Source of the DNA: an uncultured Bilophila sp.
Lineage (GTDB): Bacteria; Desulfobacterota; Desulfovibrionia; Desulfovibrionales; Desulfovibrionaceae
Direction: 5' to 3'
Assembly (NCBI GenBank): GCA_910585945.1
Contig: CAJUHZ010000009.1
Location: forward strand, 23,606-87,605
Length of the DNA stretch: 64,000 bases
Below the pieces are notes generated by a model. That model saw nothing but the letters and a program-made list of their open reading frames with translations, had not been told where the DNA came from and made no database searches. Each line of letters starts with the position of its first letter. Within the stretch, counting starts at the first letter, position 1. Position numbers and translations under genes: made by a program. Positions 16,854-25,399 of this stretch are shown here, one piece after another.

Positions 16854-17726
16854 ATGTTCGACACTTCCCCGCTCCTCCCGCCGGAGGAGTTGTATGGCAT
16901 CATCGGGCATCCGCTGGGGCACAGCCTCAGTCCTCTGTTGTTCACAACGCTTTTTGCCGCCACGGCGCGGCCCGCCGCCTATTTTCGCTGGGATGTGTCT
17001 CCGGAGCAGGTCGACGACTTCATGCGCGCCGTGCGGGTATTGCACATTCGCGGAGCAAGCGTGACCATTCCGCACAAGGAGGCGGTTCTGCCCTTCCTTG
17101 ACGCCGTTTCGGAGAGAGCCAGACGTGCCGGAGCGGTCAACACGCTGTATTGGGAAGGCGAGCGGCTGTGCGGGGACAATACCGATATCGGCGGCTTTCT
17201 GGCCCCGCTGGAGAAACGACAGCCGCGCCGCGCCCTTGTGCTCGGCAACGGCGGAGCGGCCCGCGCCGTGCTGGCCGGCCTGCTTGAACGTGGGGTGGAA
17301 TGCTTTGTCGCCGGGCGCTCGCGCCACAAGGCGGAGGCCCTGGCCCGGGACTTCGGGGCAAGCGTCCTGCCCTGGGAAGAATGCGCGCACGCCGCCTGGC
17401 CCGACGCGGATCTCCTGGTCAACGCCACGCCCCTCGGCATGCAGGGCGCGCGGGAAGGGGAAACGCCCTTCCCCTCATTCCCGAAAACGGGAAATAACGG
17501 CGATCGCCTCGCCTACGATCTCGTCTACCGCCCGCGCCCCACACGCTTTCTCAGAGAAGCGGCCGCCGCCGGGTGGGCGACGCAGGACGGTCTGGCCATG
17601 TTCCTGGCTCAGGCGCAGGAGCAGTTCCGCCTCTGGACCGGCGAAATCTGGACCCCCGATATGGCGGCCCTGGCGAAGCGCACGCTGGCGTTTGCGGAAG
17701 ATGAAATCCGGCACGGACACTGCTGA
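16854..17726 (+). CDS. aroE: Shikimate dehydrogenase
   Basis: This 290-residue NADPH-dependent enzyme reduces 3-dehydroshikimate to shikimate in the chorismate pathway. Substrate-binding motifs are GHPLGHSLSP (about 16-25) and VTIPHKEA with the catalytic Lys. AVNTLYW and GDNTDIGGF follow. The nucleotide-binding domain has LGNGGAARAV, NATPLGM and YDLVYRP, and the end has DGLAMFLAQAQEQF. The start ATG 16854 lies eight bases after AGGAGG; an upstream in-frame ATG (16830) has no ribosome binding site. Length and motif set are complete, so it should be functional. Confidence 0.93.
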   Translation: MFDTSPLLPPEELYGIIGHPLGHSLSPLLFTTLFAATARPAAYFRWDVSPEQVDDFMRAVRVLHIRGASVTIPHKEAVLPFLDAVSERARRAGAVNTLYWEGERLCGDNTDIGGFLAPLEKRQPRRALVLGNGGAARAVLAGLLERGVECFVAGRSRHKAEALARDFGASVLPWEECAHAAWPDADLLVNATPLGMQGAREGETPFPSFPKTGNNGDRLAYDLVYRPRPTRFLREAAAAGWATQDGLAMFLAQAQEQFRLWTGEIWTPDMAALAKRTLAFAEDEIRHGHC

Positions 17727-17818
17727 TCAGGCAAGGAACACTGTGCGAAAAAATGTGGTTTGCGGAGAGCGAACCCGGCGTTGCCGCCGCATTGAGCGCC
17801 AGCCTGCCGATATGGCTT

Positions 17819-17985
17819 CCAGGGCGTTTTCCCAATGAATTGGGCAAACGCTCGGCGGCCGCGAGAGCGGACACCCGTGCCGAACAAGCGGGCAAACCGT
17901 GTTTTGCCGCGCCTGTCCCGCTCCGCGGGGAAGTGACGGCAACCCCGCGATTGAAAATGAATCTTTTCAATCAAAAATGCTCTAA
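17819..17985. repeat. Intergenic repeat element C1
   Basis: About 167 bp. The left end CCAGGGCGTTTTCCCAATG and the right end ATTGAAAATG...AAAAATGCTCTA are each half of a terminal stem-loop. The core includes GGCAAACCGTGTTTTGCC and CCCGCTCCGCGGGG hairpins. It matches C2 (49628-49799) almost base for base over long stretches. The terminal CTA is the TAG stop codon of the glycosyltransferase-like gene on the minus strand. Confidence 0.85.
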
Positions 17986-19013
17986 TGATCCAGAGCGTAG
18001 TAAATGTAATTGATGGCTGCCGTGCAGGCATTGGCAAACAGATGCGCGTCGCGGGAAAGAGCGCGGGGCGCGCGCTCCCGGGGCAACATGGCCAGTTGCT
18101 TTTCTATCAGTTTGTCTATGGCATATCTGTCGCAGGCAATTGTTCTCAGTTCCGCAGCTTCAGCACACGCCCTGTCATAGCCGGACTGCAGCCGGAGGAT
18201 CATTTCTTCCGCAGTCATCTTCAATTTTGTGGTTCTGCCGGAAAAATTCATTTTCTCCTCTTCATTGATATTTTCCAGCGTTATATACCCGCAACCGCCA
18301 AAATGATCGTATTCAAAAACAGGAATTCCCAGGGACAGACCGTATTGAACCGTTTTTCCAATGGTTATGATCACATCATAATTCAGGAGAATATCAGGCG
18401 TGATCAAAACATTGTTATTATAATTTGATCCATAATAATCAATTTCAAAGGTTTTCAATTCCGCAAGCTGACTCAATTCAGGAATATAATAGTTTGATAC
18501 TACACATATCTTTTTGATTTCCGCGTTCCATTCCTGTTTTATGTTAACATGATCATAAAAACGCAGGGGAACGTGATTGGGAATCCTTGTAAAATACTTT
18601 GGGTTTATGTTAAAATATTTTTGGTACATATCAATGATTTCATCTGATATGCAGACCATCAGGTCAAAACAGGACCAAAATGGGGAGGGAGGAACTTTTT
18701 CCACAGGCAAAAAAGCCGACAAGGTCACTGCTATGGCGTGATCGTATTTCAAGTCCCTGCAAACCATGTAGGGGAAAAGGAGAAGGTGCAGAGCAAAAAC
18801 AAGATCATATTTCGTGTCTACAGGAAGCTCACGCAGCGAATGAACATGAATGCCACGATCTTCGGCTATTTTCCTGTTTTCCTCGGATATGAACACAGAC
18901 CCGATATGCACATCTGCGTTCTTTTGGATAAAATACTCGGCATACTCCAAAACATGCAGCATTGATCCGTGAAAGCCGCTGTTCATCTGCATGCAGAGAA
19001 ACAAGACACGCAT
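17982..19013 (-). CDS. Probable GT-B-fold glycosyltransferase, AT-rich and likely acquired
   Basis: A 343-residue protein opening MRVLFLCMQMNSGFHGSMLH, the loop pattern of the N-terminal Rossmann half of GT-B glycosyltransferases. It continues with KYDLVFALHLLLFP, then CISDEIIDMYQKYF and RIPNHVPLRFYD, where GT4 enzymes place the inter-domain hinge. A canonical EX7E donor-site motif is not obvious; LGIPVFEYDHFGGCGYITL may be the donor loop. The gene is visibly poorer in G+C than its neighbours (many AAA, AAT, ATT codons) except over the last 60 codons, which suggests horizontal acquisition. A surface-polysaccharide role is likely but unproven. Its TAG stop is the end of repeat C1. Confidence 0.5.
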   Translation of the reverse strand: MRVLFLCMQMNSGFHGSMLHVLEYAEYFIQKNADVHIGSVFISEENRKIAEDRGIHVHSLRELPVDTKYDLVFALHLLLFPYMVCRDLKYDHAIAVTLSAFLPVEKVPPSPFWSCFDLMVCISDEIIDMYQKYFNINPKYFTRIPNHVPLRFYDHVNIKQEWNAEIKKICVVSNYYIPELSQLAELKTFEIDYYGSNYNNNVLITPDILLNYDVIITIGKTVQYGLSLGIPVFEYDHFGGCGYITLENINEEEKMNFSGRTTKLKMTAEEMILRLQSGYDRACAEAAELRTIACDRYAIDKLIEKQLAMLPRERAPRALSRDAHLFANACTAAINYIYYALDH

Positions 19014-19047
19014 TTTCTGCTTTTCCTGTCCGGATCAAATGGCCGTC

Positions 19048-19272
19048 TCAAACACGGCGCTCTTTGGGGCGCTGGCACGAACGGAGCTGCAACTCCAGAA
19101 CAATAAGACGCTCATAGTCCTGAGCCGGCACGATATTCGCCTGATATTCAGACCGCAAAACGTTTTCTATGTGCTGGGTCTGCTCCCAGAAATCCAGCAG
19201 TTCCTCGTCGCCAAGCCCTTTGATTTGCAGGTTGAAAGGAATATCGTCAATCTCGCAGAGACGAGTTGCCAT
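19048..19272 (-). CDS. Small conserved-looking hypothetical protein, 74 residues
   Basis: From ATG 19272, preceded by GGGAGCGCAA, the product begins MATRLCEIDDIPFNLQIKGL and ends CQRPKERRV. It is acidic in the middle (DEELLDFWEQTQHIENVL) and contains two amphipathic helices. I do not recognise the family. It stands 35 bases upstream of the glycosyltransferase on the same strand, and the two may be co-transcribed. A longer frame reaching 19407 would include repeat sequence and is not preferred. Confidence 0.5.
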   Translation of the reverse strand: MATRLCEIDDIPFNLQIKGLGDEELLDFWEQTQHIENVLRSEYQANIVPAQDYERLIVLELQLRSCQRPKERRV

Positions 19273-19358
19273 TTGCGCTCCCTGTCTTGCATGACGTCCG
19301 CGCCGCGCGCTCCCGCAAGCGCCCGATGCGTGGACGGCGTTTTTGTATGAAATGACTT

Positions 19359-19513
19359 CTGCAACGCATTTCATGACTCGGCCCCCGGGCCGAATCATGA
19401 GGATCATTCGCCAAAAAACGTTGTTTTTGGCTCATTCACGGCGCTTTTCGCGCTGCGCCAGACTTTCGTCTGGCGGTAGAAGTCATTTCATACGAATTAT
19501 GAAATGACTCCTA
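19359..19513. repeat. Intergenic repeat element B2 (155 bp)
   Basis: A complete 155-bp copy. Left end CTGCAACGCATTTCATGACTC, first stem CGGCCCCCGGGCCG, then ATCATTCGCCAAAAAACG, TTGTTTTTGGC, CATTCACGGCGC, GCGCCAGACTTTCGTCTGGCG and right end GAATTATGAAATGACTCCTA. The final CTA is the TAG stop codon of lysA. Directly before it, 19346-19360 (TATGAAATGACTTCT) is the right end of another B copy, so fragments lie in tandem. Confidence 0.88.
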
Positions 19514-20779
19514 CACAAACATGGCGGCGAGATCCTCCACGGTCTCCCGCCGGCGAATCAGCTTCGGCGCGCCGTCAAGGCCCACAAGCACTTCCGCCGG
19601 CCGGCAACGCTGATTGTAGGAAGAAGCCATGGAAAAACCGTACGCTCCCGCGTCAAGCACGCCGAGCACGTCCCCCTGACGAATCAGGGGAAGAGGACGG
19701 TTTTTGGCCAGAATATCGCCGCTCTCGCAAATGTTGCCCACAATGGTCTGGGGCGTGAGATCCGAATCGGGAGTTCCGTTTTCTCGATAAATTTCAATAT
19801 CATGGAATGAATCGTACATGGCCGGGCGAACAAGGACGTTGAAACCGAGATCCGTGCCGACATACCGCGTGGGGCCGTTGTTCTTCACGGCGTGAACAGA
19901 TCCGAGCAGCACGCCGCATTCGGCGGCGATGTAGCGCCCCGGTTCAATATAGAACCGCCCGCGGTAGCCTGTGGCCTCGGTCCATGTGGACAGCCTGGCA
20001 TGAAGTTTTTGCCCGAGTTCGGCAAGGTCAAGCCGGGGATCTTCCTCATACTTGCGGTAGGGGATGCCGAAACCGCCGCCAAAATCCAGCACGGAGAGCG
20101 TGGAGAAGAGATCGCCCAGTTCGCTTTGGGCGAAGCCGAGCAAAAAGTCCACGGCGTCCAGATATCCGTCCGGCTGCATGAAAAGCGAGCCGATGTGCTG
20201 ATTCAGGCCGGCCAGAATCAGCCCGTGCCGGGCGATCAGCGCCCGCGCTTCGTTGAAGGCGGCCGGGTCCACGCCGAATTTCGTTTCCTTGCCGGCGGTG
20301 ACGACCTTCTTGTGATGCCCCGCGCCAATGCCCGGATTGAGGCGAATCATGACCCGCCCGCCAGGGTTGACCTCCCCGTACAAATCAAGCTGGGCAAGCG
20401 AATCGACGCTGAGGATCACGTCGTTTTCCGCCGCGATGCGCATCTCCGCCGCGGAAACATTATTGCAAACGTACAGAATCTGATCGGGCGTGAAGCCAGC
20501 CAGCCTGTTGATGTAAAGCTCCCCCGGAGACATGGCGTCCGCTACGCAGCCCTCTTCCCGGATGATGCGCAACAGGGCCGGATTGGCGTTGGCCTTGGCC
20601 GAATAGTTGACGCGAAACCCCGGCAGGGAAGACAGACCGAGCAGATCCCGGCAACGGCGACGGAGGACACCCTCATTGTACACATACAGCGGCGTGCCAT
20701 AGGCGGCGGCCAGCTCGCGGGGCGAGGTCTGACCGAAAAAACCGACGCGATCGGTCTGGACGGAACGGACGTTGGGCAT
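19511..20779 (-). CDS. lysA: Diaminopimelate decarboxylase
   Basis: This 422-residue PLP enzyme catalyses the last step of lysine synthesis, meso-diaminopimelate to lysine plus CO2. The PLP lysine lies in NYSAKANANPALL (about 56-68). GGGFGIPY binds the phosphate, and the active-site Cys segment is ICESGDILAKNR. GAYGFSMASSYN(Q)R near the end completes the dimer-interface site. Two in-frame ATGs compete: 20788 immediately abuts AAGGAG, while 20779 is nine bases from it, so 20779 is the better start. The upstream edge of the ribosome binding site borders repeat C3, and the TAG stop is the end of repeat B2. Confidence 0.93.
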   Translation of the reverse strand: MPNVRSVQTDRVGFFGQTSPRELAAAYGTPLYVYNEGVLRRRCRDLLGLSSLPGFRVNYSAKANANPALLRIIREEGCVADAMSPGELYINRLAGFTPDQILYVCNNVSAAEMRIAAENDVILSVDSLAQLDLYGEVNPGGRVMIRLNPGIGAGHHKKVVTAGKETKFGVDPAAFNEARALIARHGLILAGLNQHIGSLFMQPDGYLDAVDFLLGFAQSELGDLFSTLSVLDFGGGFGIPYRKYEEDPRLDLAELGQKLHARLSTWTEATGYRGRFYIEPGRYIAAECGVLLGSVHAVKNNGPTRYVGTDLGFNVLVRPAMYDSFHDIEIYRENGTPDSDLTPQTIVGNICESGDILAKNRPLPLIRQGDVLGVLDAGAYGFSMASSYNQRCRPAEVLVGLDGAPKLIRRRETVEDLAAMFV

Positions 20780-20792
20780 GACGAACATCTCC

Positions 20793-20905
20793 TTGGAGCG
20801 TTTGCGATTGAATATCCATTTTCAATCGCGGCGTTGCCGTCATTTCCCCGCGGAGCGGGACAAGCGCGGAAAAACGCGGTTTGCGTTGCTCTTGACGCCC
20901 GTCAT
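20793..20905. repeat. Intergenic repeat element C3 (truncated)
   Basis: Starts TTGGAGCGTTTGCGATTGAA and continues TCCATTTTCAATCGCGG, CGTTGCCGTCA, CCCCGCGGAGCGGGACA and AAAAACGCGGTTTGCG, following C1 and C2 read on the other strand. The far terminal stem-loop is missing. Its outer end overlaps the region just upstream of the lysA ribosome binding site, so the lysA mRNA leader must include it. Confidence 0.7.
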
Positions 20906-21069
20906 TCGCTTCGCTCAAACGGACGCGACGCCCCGGGGCGCTTCCGCCTGCCTGACGCCGGCGTCCGCCCCCGCGGCGGCCCGCGCGCCGGTCTCACGGG
21001 GCAAACGCGCAGGGCAGGGGCGAAAGCTTATCCGGATCACGCATGGTGTCAAGCCGCCTCCCGTCGTAT

Positions 21070-21098
21070 TTGACTTTCCCCGGCCGGCAGGCCATGAT
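21070..21098 (+). promoter_or_regulatory. Candidate promoter of the FKBP gene
   Basis: TTGACT (21070-21075) and CATGAT (21093-21098) are spaced by 17 bp, 43 bases before the start codon. The -35 is near consensus; the -10 deviates at its first base. Confidence 0.4.
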
Positions 21099-21140
21099 GC
21101 AAAAGAGCAAACCTCCACGAACAACGCAAAGGAGCCTTGC

Positions 21141-21563
21141 ATGGCGATCAAAAACGGCGATGCCGTTCGGGTACACTATACCGGGACATTCACGGATGGC
21201 GAAATCTTCGATTCTTCCCGCGATCGGGAGCCTCTGGATTTCGTCATGGGAGAGGAAAGCCTGATCTCAGGCTTTGAAGCCGCGCTGCTCGGCCATGAAA
21301 AAGGCGACCGTTTCACGGTGACCATCCCGGCCGACGACGCCTACGGCGAGCACCTCGACGAACTGATCATGGAAGTTCCGCGCAGTGAAGTGCCCGCGGA
21401 TATCACGCCCGAAGTGGGAATGATGCTCCAGATCGCCACGGACGAAGGCGATATGGAAGTGGAAATCGTCGATATCGAAGACGACAGGCTCATCCTCGAC
21501 GCCAACCACCCCCTCGCCGGCGAAGATCTGGTTTTCGACATTGAAGTCATTGACGTGAAGTGA
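21141..21563 (+). CDS. FKBP-type peptidyl-prolyl isomerase, SlyD-like
   Basis: A 140-residue protein with the FKBP core interrupted by an insert-in-flap domain, as in SlyD. The N-terminal VRVHYTGTFTDGEIFDSS (about 9-26) and FVMGEESLISGFEAALLG are FKBP strands. The flap inserted between GEHLDELIMEVPRSEVP and VEIVDIEDDRLILDANHPLAGEDLVFDIEV is the chaperone insert. NHPLAG(E/K)L is the family signature. It lacks the His-rich metal tail of E. coli SlyD. It catalyses proline isomerisation and holds unfolded chains. AAAGGAG lies seven bases before the ATG. The downstream hypothetical gene follows after 50 bases and may be co-transcribed. Confidence 0.92.
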   Translation: MAIKNGDAVRVHYTGTFTDGEIFDSSRDREPLDFVMGEESLISGFEAALLGHEKGDRFTVTIPADDAYGEHLDELIMEVPRSEVPADITPEVGMMLQIATDEGDMEVEIVDIEDDRLILDANHPLAGEDLVFDIEVIDVK

Positions 21564-21613
21564 CGCGCTCCCCGGAGCGGACCACAGAACGACAGCACAG
21601 CAAGGAGTCGGGC

Positions 21614-22201
21614 ATGAAGATCATTTTTGAAGTCACGGGATTGAGCTGTGACCTTGCACTGCACCCCATTTCTCCGCAAACGGCGGAAGACATGCGCGAA
21701 AAGGGCCGCGGCATTTATGGGGAACGCTACATGAACTGGTGGCGCCGGGGCAAGACCCGGACATTCGGGATGCGCATCAACGAGTCTTCGCACATCCGCC
21801 TTCAGGTGGACGGGGAGGATGTCCGCTTCAACGCCACGCTGCTGTATCGGGACGTCTATACCCTGCGGCAGCGCATGTACCTTGCCAGCAAGGCGCGGTA
21901 CCTCGCCGTTCTCGGGTACGATGACGAAACCTGCTCCTTCCGCTGGATCTGGGAAAACATCGACCATTTCGACGAGACAAAGTTCAATTTTGTGGTCACC
22001 GACTGGGACAATGTCCTCAACACCAAGGGCTACCGCGTGCTCGACAATGTCTTTTACGACGGCAAGAGCGCGGACAACGAGGAATGGATCAACCCCAGCG
22101 GGTTCACCCTGCGCGCTCCGCTGGTTCTTGATCTTGAAGACGTTCGCCGCGAAATCCGGGCGGAGCTTGAAGGCACGGCCAACTACACCGCGGGAAAGTA
22201 G
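21614..22201 (+). CDS. Hypothetical protein, 195 residues
   Basis: I do not recognise the family. The protein opens MKIIFEVTGLSCDLALHP and is rich in aromatic residues (MNWWRRG, FRWIWENIDHFDETKFNF). It lacks a signal peptide and membrane helices. It ends in an acidic amphipathic segment (LDLEDVRREIRAELEG). AAGGAG stands seven bases before the ATG. It lies between the FKBP gene and rmlB, all on the plus strand, with 50- and 78-base gaps. Confidence 0.6.
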   Translation: MKIIFEVTGLSCDLALHPISPQTAEDMREKGRGIYGERYMNWWRRGKTRTFGMRINESSHIRLQVDGEDVRFNATLLYRDVYTLRQRMYLASKARYLAVLGYDDETCSFRWIWENIDHFDETKFNFVVTDWDNVLNTKGYRVLDNVFYDGKSADNEEWINPSGFTLRAPLVLDLEDVRREIRAELEGTANYTAGK

Positions 22202-22279
22202 GCGGGAATCGCGTTCGTTGACGGGGACCCGGGCGGCTGGTATTTTGCCCGGGTTCATCCTGAAGACAGAGGAACTGCC

Positions 22280-23302
22280 ATGCTGTTGCTTGTGACCGGC
22301 GGATGCGGGTTTATCGGAACCAACTTCATCCGCCTTGCGCTTGGGCGGGATCGTGAAACAACCGTCGTCAACCTGGACAAGGTGACCTACGCGGGCAATC
22401 CCGCCAACCTGGCCGACGCCGAGACGCGCTTCGGGCCGGGGCGCTATACCTTTGTGCACGGCGACATCTGCGATGCGGCCCTGGTGCGGGATGTGATCGG
22501 CTCGCGTCCCTTTGACGCCGTTGTCCACTTTGCGGCGGAAAGTCATGTGGATCGCTCCATTTCGGACGCCACCCCGTTCGTGATGACCAATGTGCTCGGC
22601 ACGCAAACCCTGCTCGACGCCGCCCGGCAGGCAAAAACGCCACGCTACGTCCAGGTTTCCACCGATGAAGTTTACGGCAGTCTCGGGCCGGAGGGCGCGT
22701 TCAGCGAAAGCACGCCCCTTGCTCCCAACAGCCCGTATTCGGCCTCCAAGGCGGCGGCGGATCTGCTTGTCCGGGCCGCGCACGAAACCTACGGCATGGA
22801 CGTTGTCGTCACCCGCTGTTCCAACAATTACGGGCCGTACCAGTTCCCGGAAAAACTTATTCCCCTCATGATCCGGCGCGCCCTGCGGGACGAGCCGCTC
22901 CCCGTCTACGGCGACGGAATGCAGGTTCGGGACTGGATTCATGTGGAGGATCACTGCCGGGGCATTCTCCTCGCCCTCGAAAAAGGCCGACCCGGCGGGG
23001 TGTACAATTTCGGCGGCGGGGCCGAACGCCCCAATATCGCTGTGGTGAAAAGCCTGCTGGCCGCGCTCGGCAAGCCCGAGAGCCTGATCCGGCATGTGCA
23101 GGACCGCCCCGGGCACGACCGTCGCTACGCCATGAATTGCACGCTGGCTTCGGCGGAGCTTGGCTACTCGCCGCAATGGAGCTTTGAGCAGGGGCTGGCC
23201 GACACCGTGCGCTGGTACCTGGAGCACGAAGACTGGATCGCAAGCGTGGAGTCGGGCGCCTACCGCGACTTCATGCGCGCCTGGTACGGAGAACGCCTGT
23301 GA
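22280..23302 (+). CDS. rmlB: dTDP-glucose 4,6-dehydratase
   Basis: This 340-residue short-chain dehydrogenase makes dTDP-4-keto-6-deoxyglucose, the second step to dTDP-rhamnose. The NAD-binding GGCGFIGTNF (about 7-16), the substrate/catalytic STDEVYG (about 122-128) and the YSASKAA catalytic Tyr-Lys pair (about 149-155) are present. HFAAESHVDRS and NNYGPYQFPEKLIP are RmlB-specific blocks. It overlaps rmlD by four bases (GTGA), so the two are translationally coupled. The thymidylyltransferase (rmlA) and epimerase (rmlC) genes are not adjacent. Confidence 0.93.
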   Translation: MLLLVTGGCGFIGTNFIRLALGRDRETTVVNLDKVTYAGNPANLADAETRFGPGRYTFVHGDICDAALVRDVIGSRPFDAVVHFAAESHVDRSISDATPFVMTNVLGTQTLLDAARQAKTPRYVQVSTDEVYGSLGPEGAFSESTPLAPNSPYSASKAAADLLVRAAHETYGMDVVVTRCSNNYGPYQFPEKLIPLMIRRALRDEPLPVYGDGMQVRDWIHVEDHCRGILLALEKGRPGGVYNFGGGAERPNIAVVKSLLAALGKPESLIRHVQDRPGHDRRYAMNCTLASAELGYSPQWSFEQGLADTVRWYLEHEDWIASVESGAYRDFMRAWYGERL

Positions 23303-24237
23303 CGCCCCGCACGCCCGGCGAAGCTGCCGAACCCGACGATATCGGTGGAAAAAAACAGCCCGTGGCCCTGGTGCTTGGCCATCGGGGGTTGCTCGGACAG
23401 GCCCTGACGCGCAGCCTTGCCGCGCACGGCTGGCAGACGCACGGGCTGGATCGGGCGGAGCGCAACCCGCTGGATCCCGACGTTTTGCGCCCCATGCTGG
23501 AAGAAACAGCGCCCGACGCCATTTTCAACACCATCGCCTGGACTCAGGTTGACGATGCCGAAGCCCACCCGCAGGAGGCGCTGGCCGTCAACCGGGGGCT
23601 GCCCGCCCTGCTCGGGAACATCGTCCGCAACAGCGGCGCGTACCTGATGCACTTCAGCTCCGACTTCGTGTTCGACGGCCGCAAGACAAGCCCTTACACG
23701 GAAGACGACAAACCCGCGCCGCTCTCCGTCTACGGCGAAAGCAAACTGGCCGGGGAACAGGCGCTGCTGGAGCCGGCCGCGCCGAACATCTGCGTGGTGC
23801 GCACGGCCTGGCTCTTCGGCCCGGGGCGGCGGAATTTCGTAAGGGTCATCCTCGACAAGGCCAGGGCAGGCGGGGCGCTCTCCGTCGTGGATGATCAGAT
23901 CGGTTCGCCCACCTATACGCCGGATCTGGCCGAAGCCTGCGTAAAGCTGGCGGATCGGCGGGCGGACGGATTGATCCATGTGGTGAACGCGGGGCAGGCG
24001 TCGTGGTGCGAGCTGGCCTCCGAAGCGGTGCGCCTGGCCAACATTCCGACGCAGGTCCGGCCAATCACCTCCGCCGACTGGCCGCAGGCGGCGCGGCGGC
24101 CGGCGTATTCCGTGCTTGGCGCGGAGCGTTACACCGCTCTCGCCGGCCAACCCATGCGGACCTGGGCGCAAGCCCTCCGCGAATATGTGTATACCGACTT
24201 TCTGGCCGAATCCGGTCACGGACAGGACGCATCGTAG
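23299..24237 (+). CDS. rmlD: dTDP-4-dehydrorhamnose reductase
   Basis: This 312-residue NAD(P)H-dependent reductase performs the last step of dTDP-L-rhamnose synthesis. LGHRGLLGQALTRSL is the dinucleotide loop (a variant of GxxGxxG). NTIAWTQVDDAEAHP, YLMHFSSDFVFDG and YGESKLAGEQ (catalytic Tyr-Lys) match RmlD. The GTG at 23299 overlaps the rmlB stop, and the first 20 residues are a non-conserved lead. The TAG stop at 24235-24237 forms the outer end of repeat B3. Confidence 0.9.
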   Translation: MTPRTPGEAAEPDDIGGKKQPVALVLGHRGLLGQALTRSLAAHGWQTHGLDRAERNPLDPDVLRPMLEETAPDAIFNTIAWTQVDDAEAHPQEALAVNRGLPALLGNIVRNSGAYLMHFSSDFVFDGRKTSPYTEDDKPAPLSVYGESKLAGEQALLEPAAPNICVVRTAWLFGPGRRNFVRVILDKARAGGALSVVDDQIGSPTYTPDLAEACVKLADRRADGLIHVVNAGQASWCELASEAVRLANIPTQVRPITSADWPQAARRPAYSVLGAERYTALAGQPMRTWAQALREYVYTDFLAESGHGQDAS

Positions 24238-24381
24238 AACGCATTTCCTGATTCGCCTGGGCCTCGGGATCATTCGCCCCGGAAACGTGGTTTTTTGGGG
24301 CATTCACGGCGCCTTTCACGCCGCGCCAGACTGGCGTCTGGCGTGAGGAGTCATTTCACGGGAACCATGAAATAACTTCCA
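24234..24381. repeat. Intergenic repeat element B3
   Basis: Left end GTAGAACGCATTTCCTGATTC, then GATCATTCGCCCCGGAAACG, TGGTTTTTTGGGGC, CATTCACGGCGC, GCGCCAGACTGGCGTCTGGCG and right end CATGAAATAACTTCC: a diverged B copy of 148 bp. The first TAG is the stop codon of rmlD. Confidence 0.85.
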
Positions 24382-24435
24382 AACAGAACCTGCCGGACGC
24401 GGGAGGAACCCCGCGCAACCCGCGCGGAGGGCATC

Positions 24436-25395
24436 ATGCCGGACACAATCGGCCGCCGCCTGTGGGGAGGCGTGCGCCAGACCTTCAGCGATACAGTGTA
24501 CACGAGCCTGGAAATCTTCAAGGTGCTCGTTCCCATCGTCATTGTGCTGAAAATTCTTACTGAAATCGGCTGGCTCCGCTACCTCGCCCTGCCGCTTGAG
24601 CCGATCATGCGCCTGACAGGGCTTCCGGCGGATCTCGGCATCGTCTGGGCCACGGGGATCATGGTCAACATCTATTCGGCCCTTATCGTTCTGGCCGGAA
24701 TGTTGCCGGATCTCGGGCCGCTCAGTCAGGCGCAGGCCGCCGGCTTCGCGCTCATGCTGCTGTTCGCGCACGGTCTGCCGGCCGAGTGCGGCATTGCGCA
24801 ACGGTGCGGGGTTTCATTCACGGCGCAATGCGTCATCCGGCTGGTCACGGCCGTGTTCGGCGGCGTGCTGGTACACCTGACGTGCAGCGCGTTCGGCTGG
24901 CTGCAAGAGCCGGCGGTCATGGTCTTTCAGGCGGAACGCGCCGATCCTTCGCTCCTTGCCTGGGCGACAGGCGAGGCGTTGAACCTCGCCGGCATCGCCT
25001 GCATCGTCTTTGCGGTCATGCTGCTGCAACGCTTTCTCAAATACTGCCGGGCGGCCGATCTGCTCGGCGTGGCCCTCCGCCCGCTGCTCCGCGTGCTCGG
25101 GCTGGGGCCGGCGGCGGCCACAACCGTGATCATCGGCATGGTGACCGGTCTCCTGTACGGAAGCGGCATCATCATTCAGGAATCCCGGCGGGGAGAACTC
25201 TCGCCGCACGAAATTTTCGCGGTGCTGACCCTCATGTCGCTGGCGCACGCCCTGATTGAAGACACGCTGCTCATGCTGCTTATCGGCGCGAACGTCTTTG
25301 TGGCGCTTTTTGTCCGCACGGGCATTGCCCTGGCCGTGGGCGTGGCGCTCAACCAGATCCATGTCCGGCGAAAATCCCGCGCCGCCCGCGCGTAG
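24436..25395 (+). CDS. Nucleoside-recognition (Gate) domain membrane protein
   Basis: A 319-residue integral membrane protein with about eight hydrophobic helices. The N-terminal half (LEIFKVLVPIVIVLKILTEI, GIVWATGIMVNIYSALIVL) and C-terminal half (VALRPLLRVLGL, TTVIIGMVTGLLYGSGIIIQE, VLTLMSLAHALIEDTLLMLL) are related repeats of the Gate/nucleoside-recognition family, seen also in SpmA/SpmB, FeoB and YjiH. Transported substrate unknown. Its ATG follows GGAGGG. The last codons run almost directly into lpxB (four bases between stop and ATG), indicating an operon. Confidence 0.78.
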   Translation: MPDTIGRRLWGGVRQTFSDTVYTSLEIFKVLVPIVIVLKILTEIGWLRYLALPLEPIMRLTGLPADLGIVWATGIMVNIYSALIVLAGMLPDLGPLSQAQAAGFALMLLFAHGLPAECGIAQRCGVSFTAQCVIRLVTAVFGGVLVHLTCSAFGWLQEPAVMVFQAERADPSLLAWATGEALNLAGIACIVFAVMLLQRFLKYCRAADLLGVALRPLLRVLGLGPAAATTVIIGMVTGLLYGSGIIIQESRRGELSPHEIFAVLTLMSLAHALIEDTLLMLLIGANVFVALFVRTGIALAVGVALNQIHVRRKSRAARA

Positions 25396-25399
25396 CCCC

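Larger units (their letters stand above)
20780..21140. other. Divergent intergenic region lysA / FKBP
   Basis: A 361-bp gap between divergent genes. It contains repeat C3 (20793-20905), a G+C-rich stretch at 20906-21030 without recognisable signals, and a candidate promoter for the FKBP gene at 21070-21098. Confidence 0.5.
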
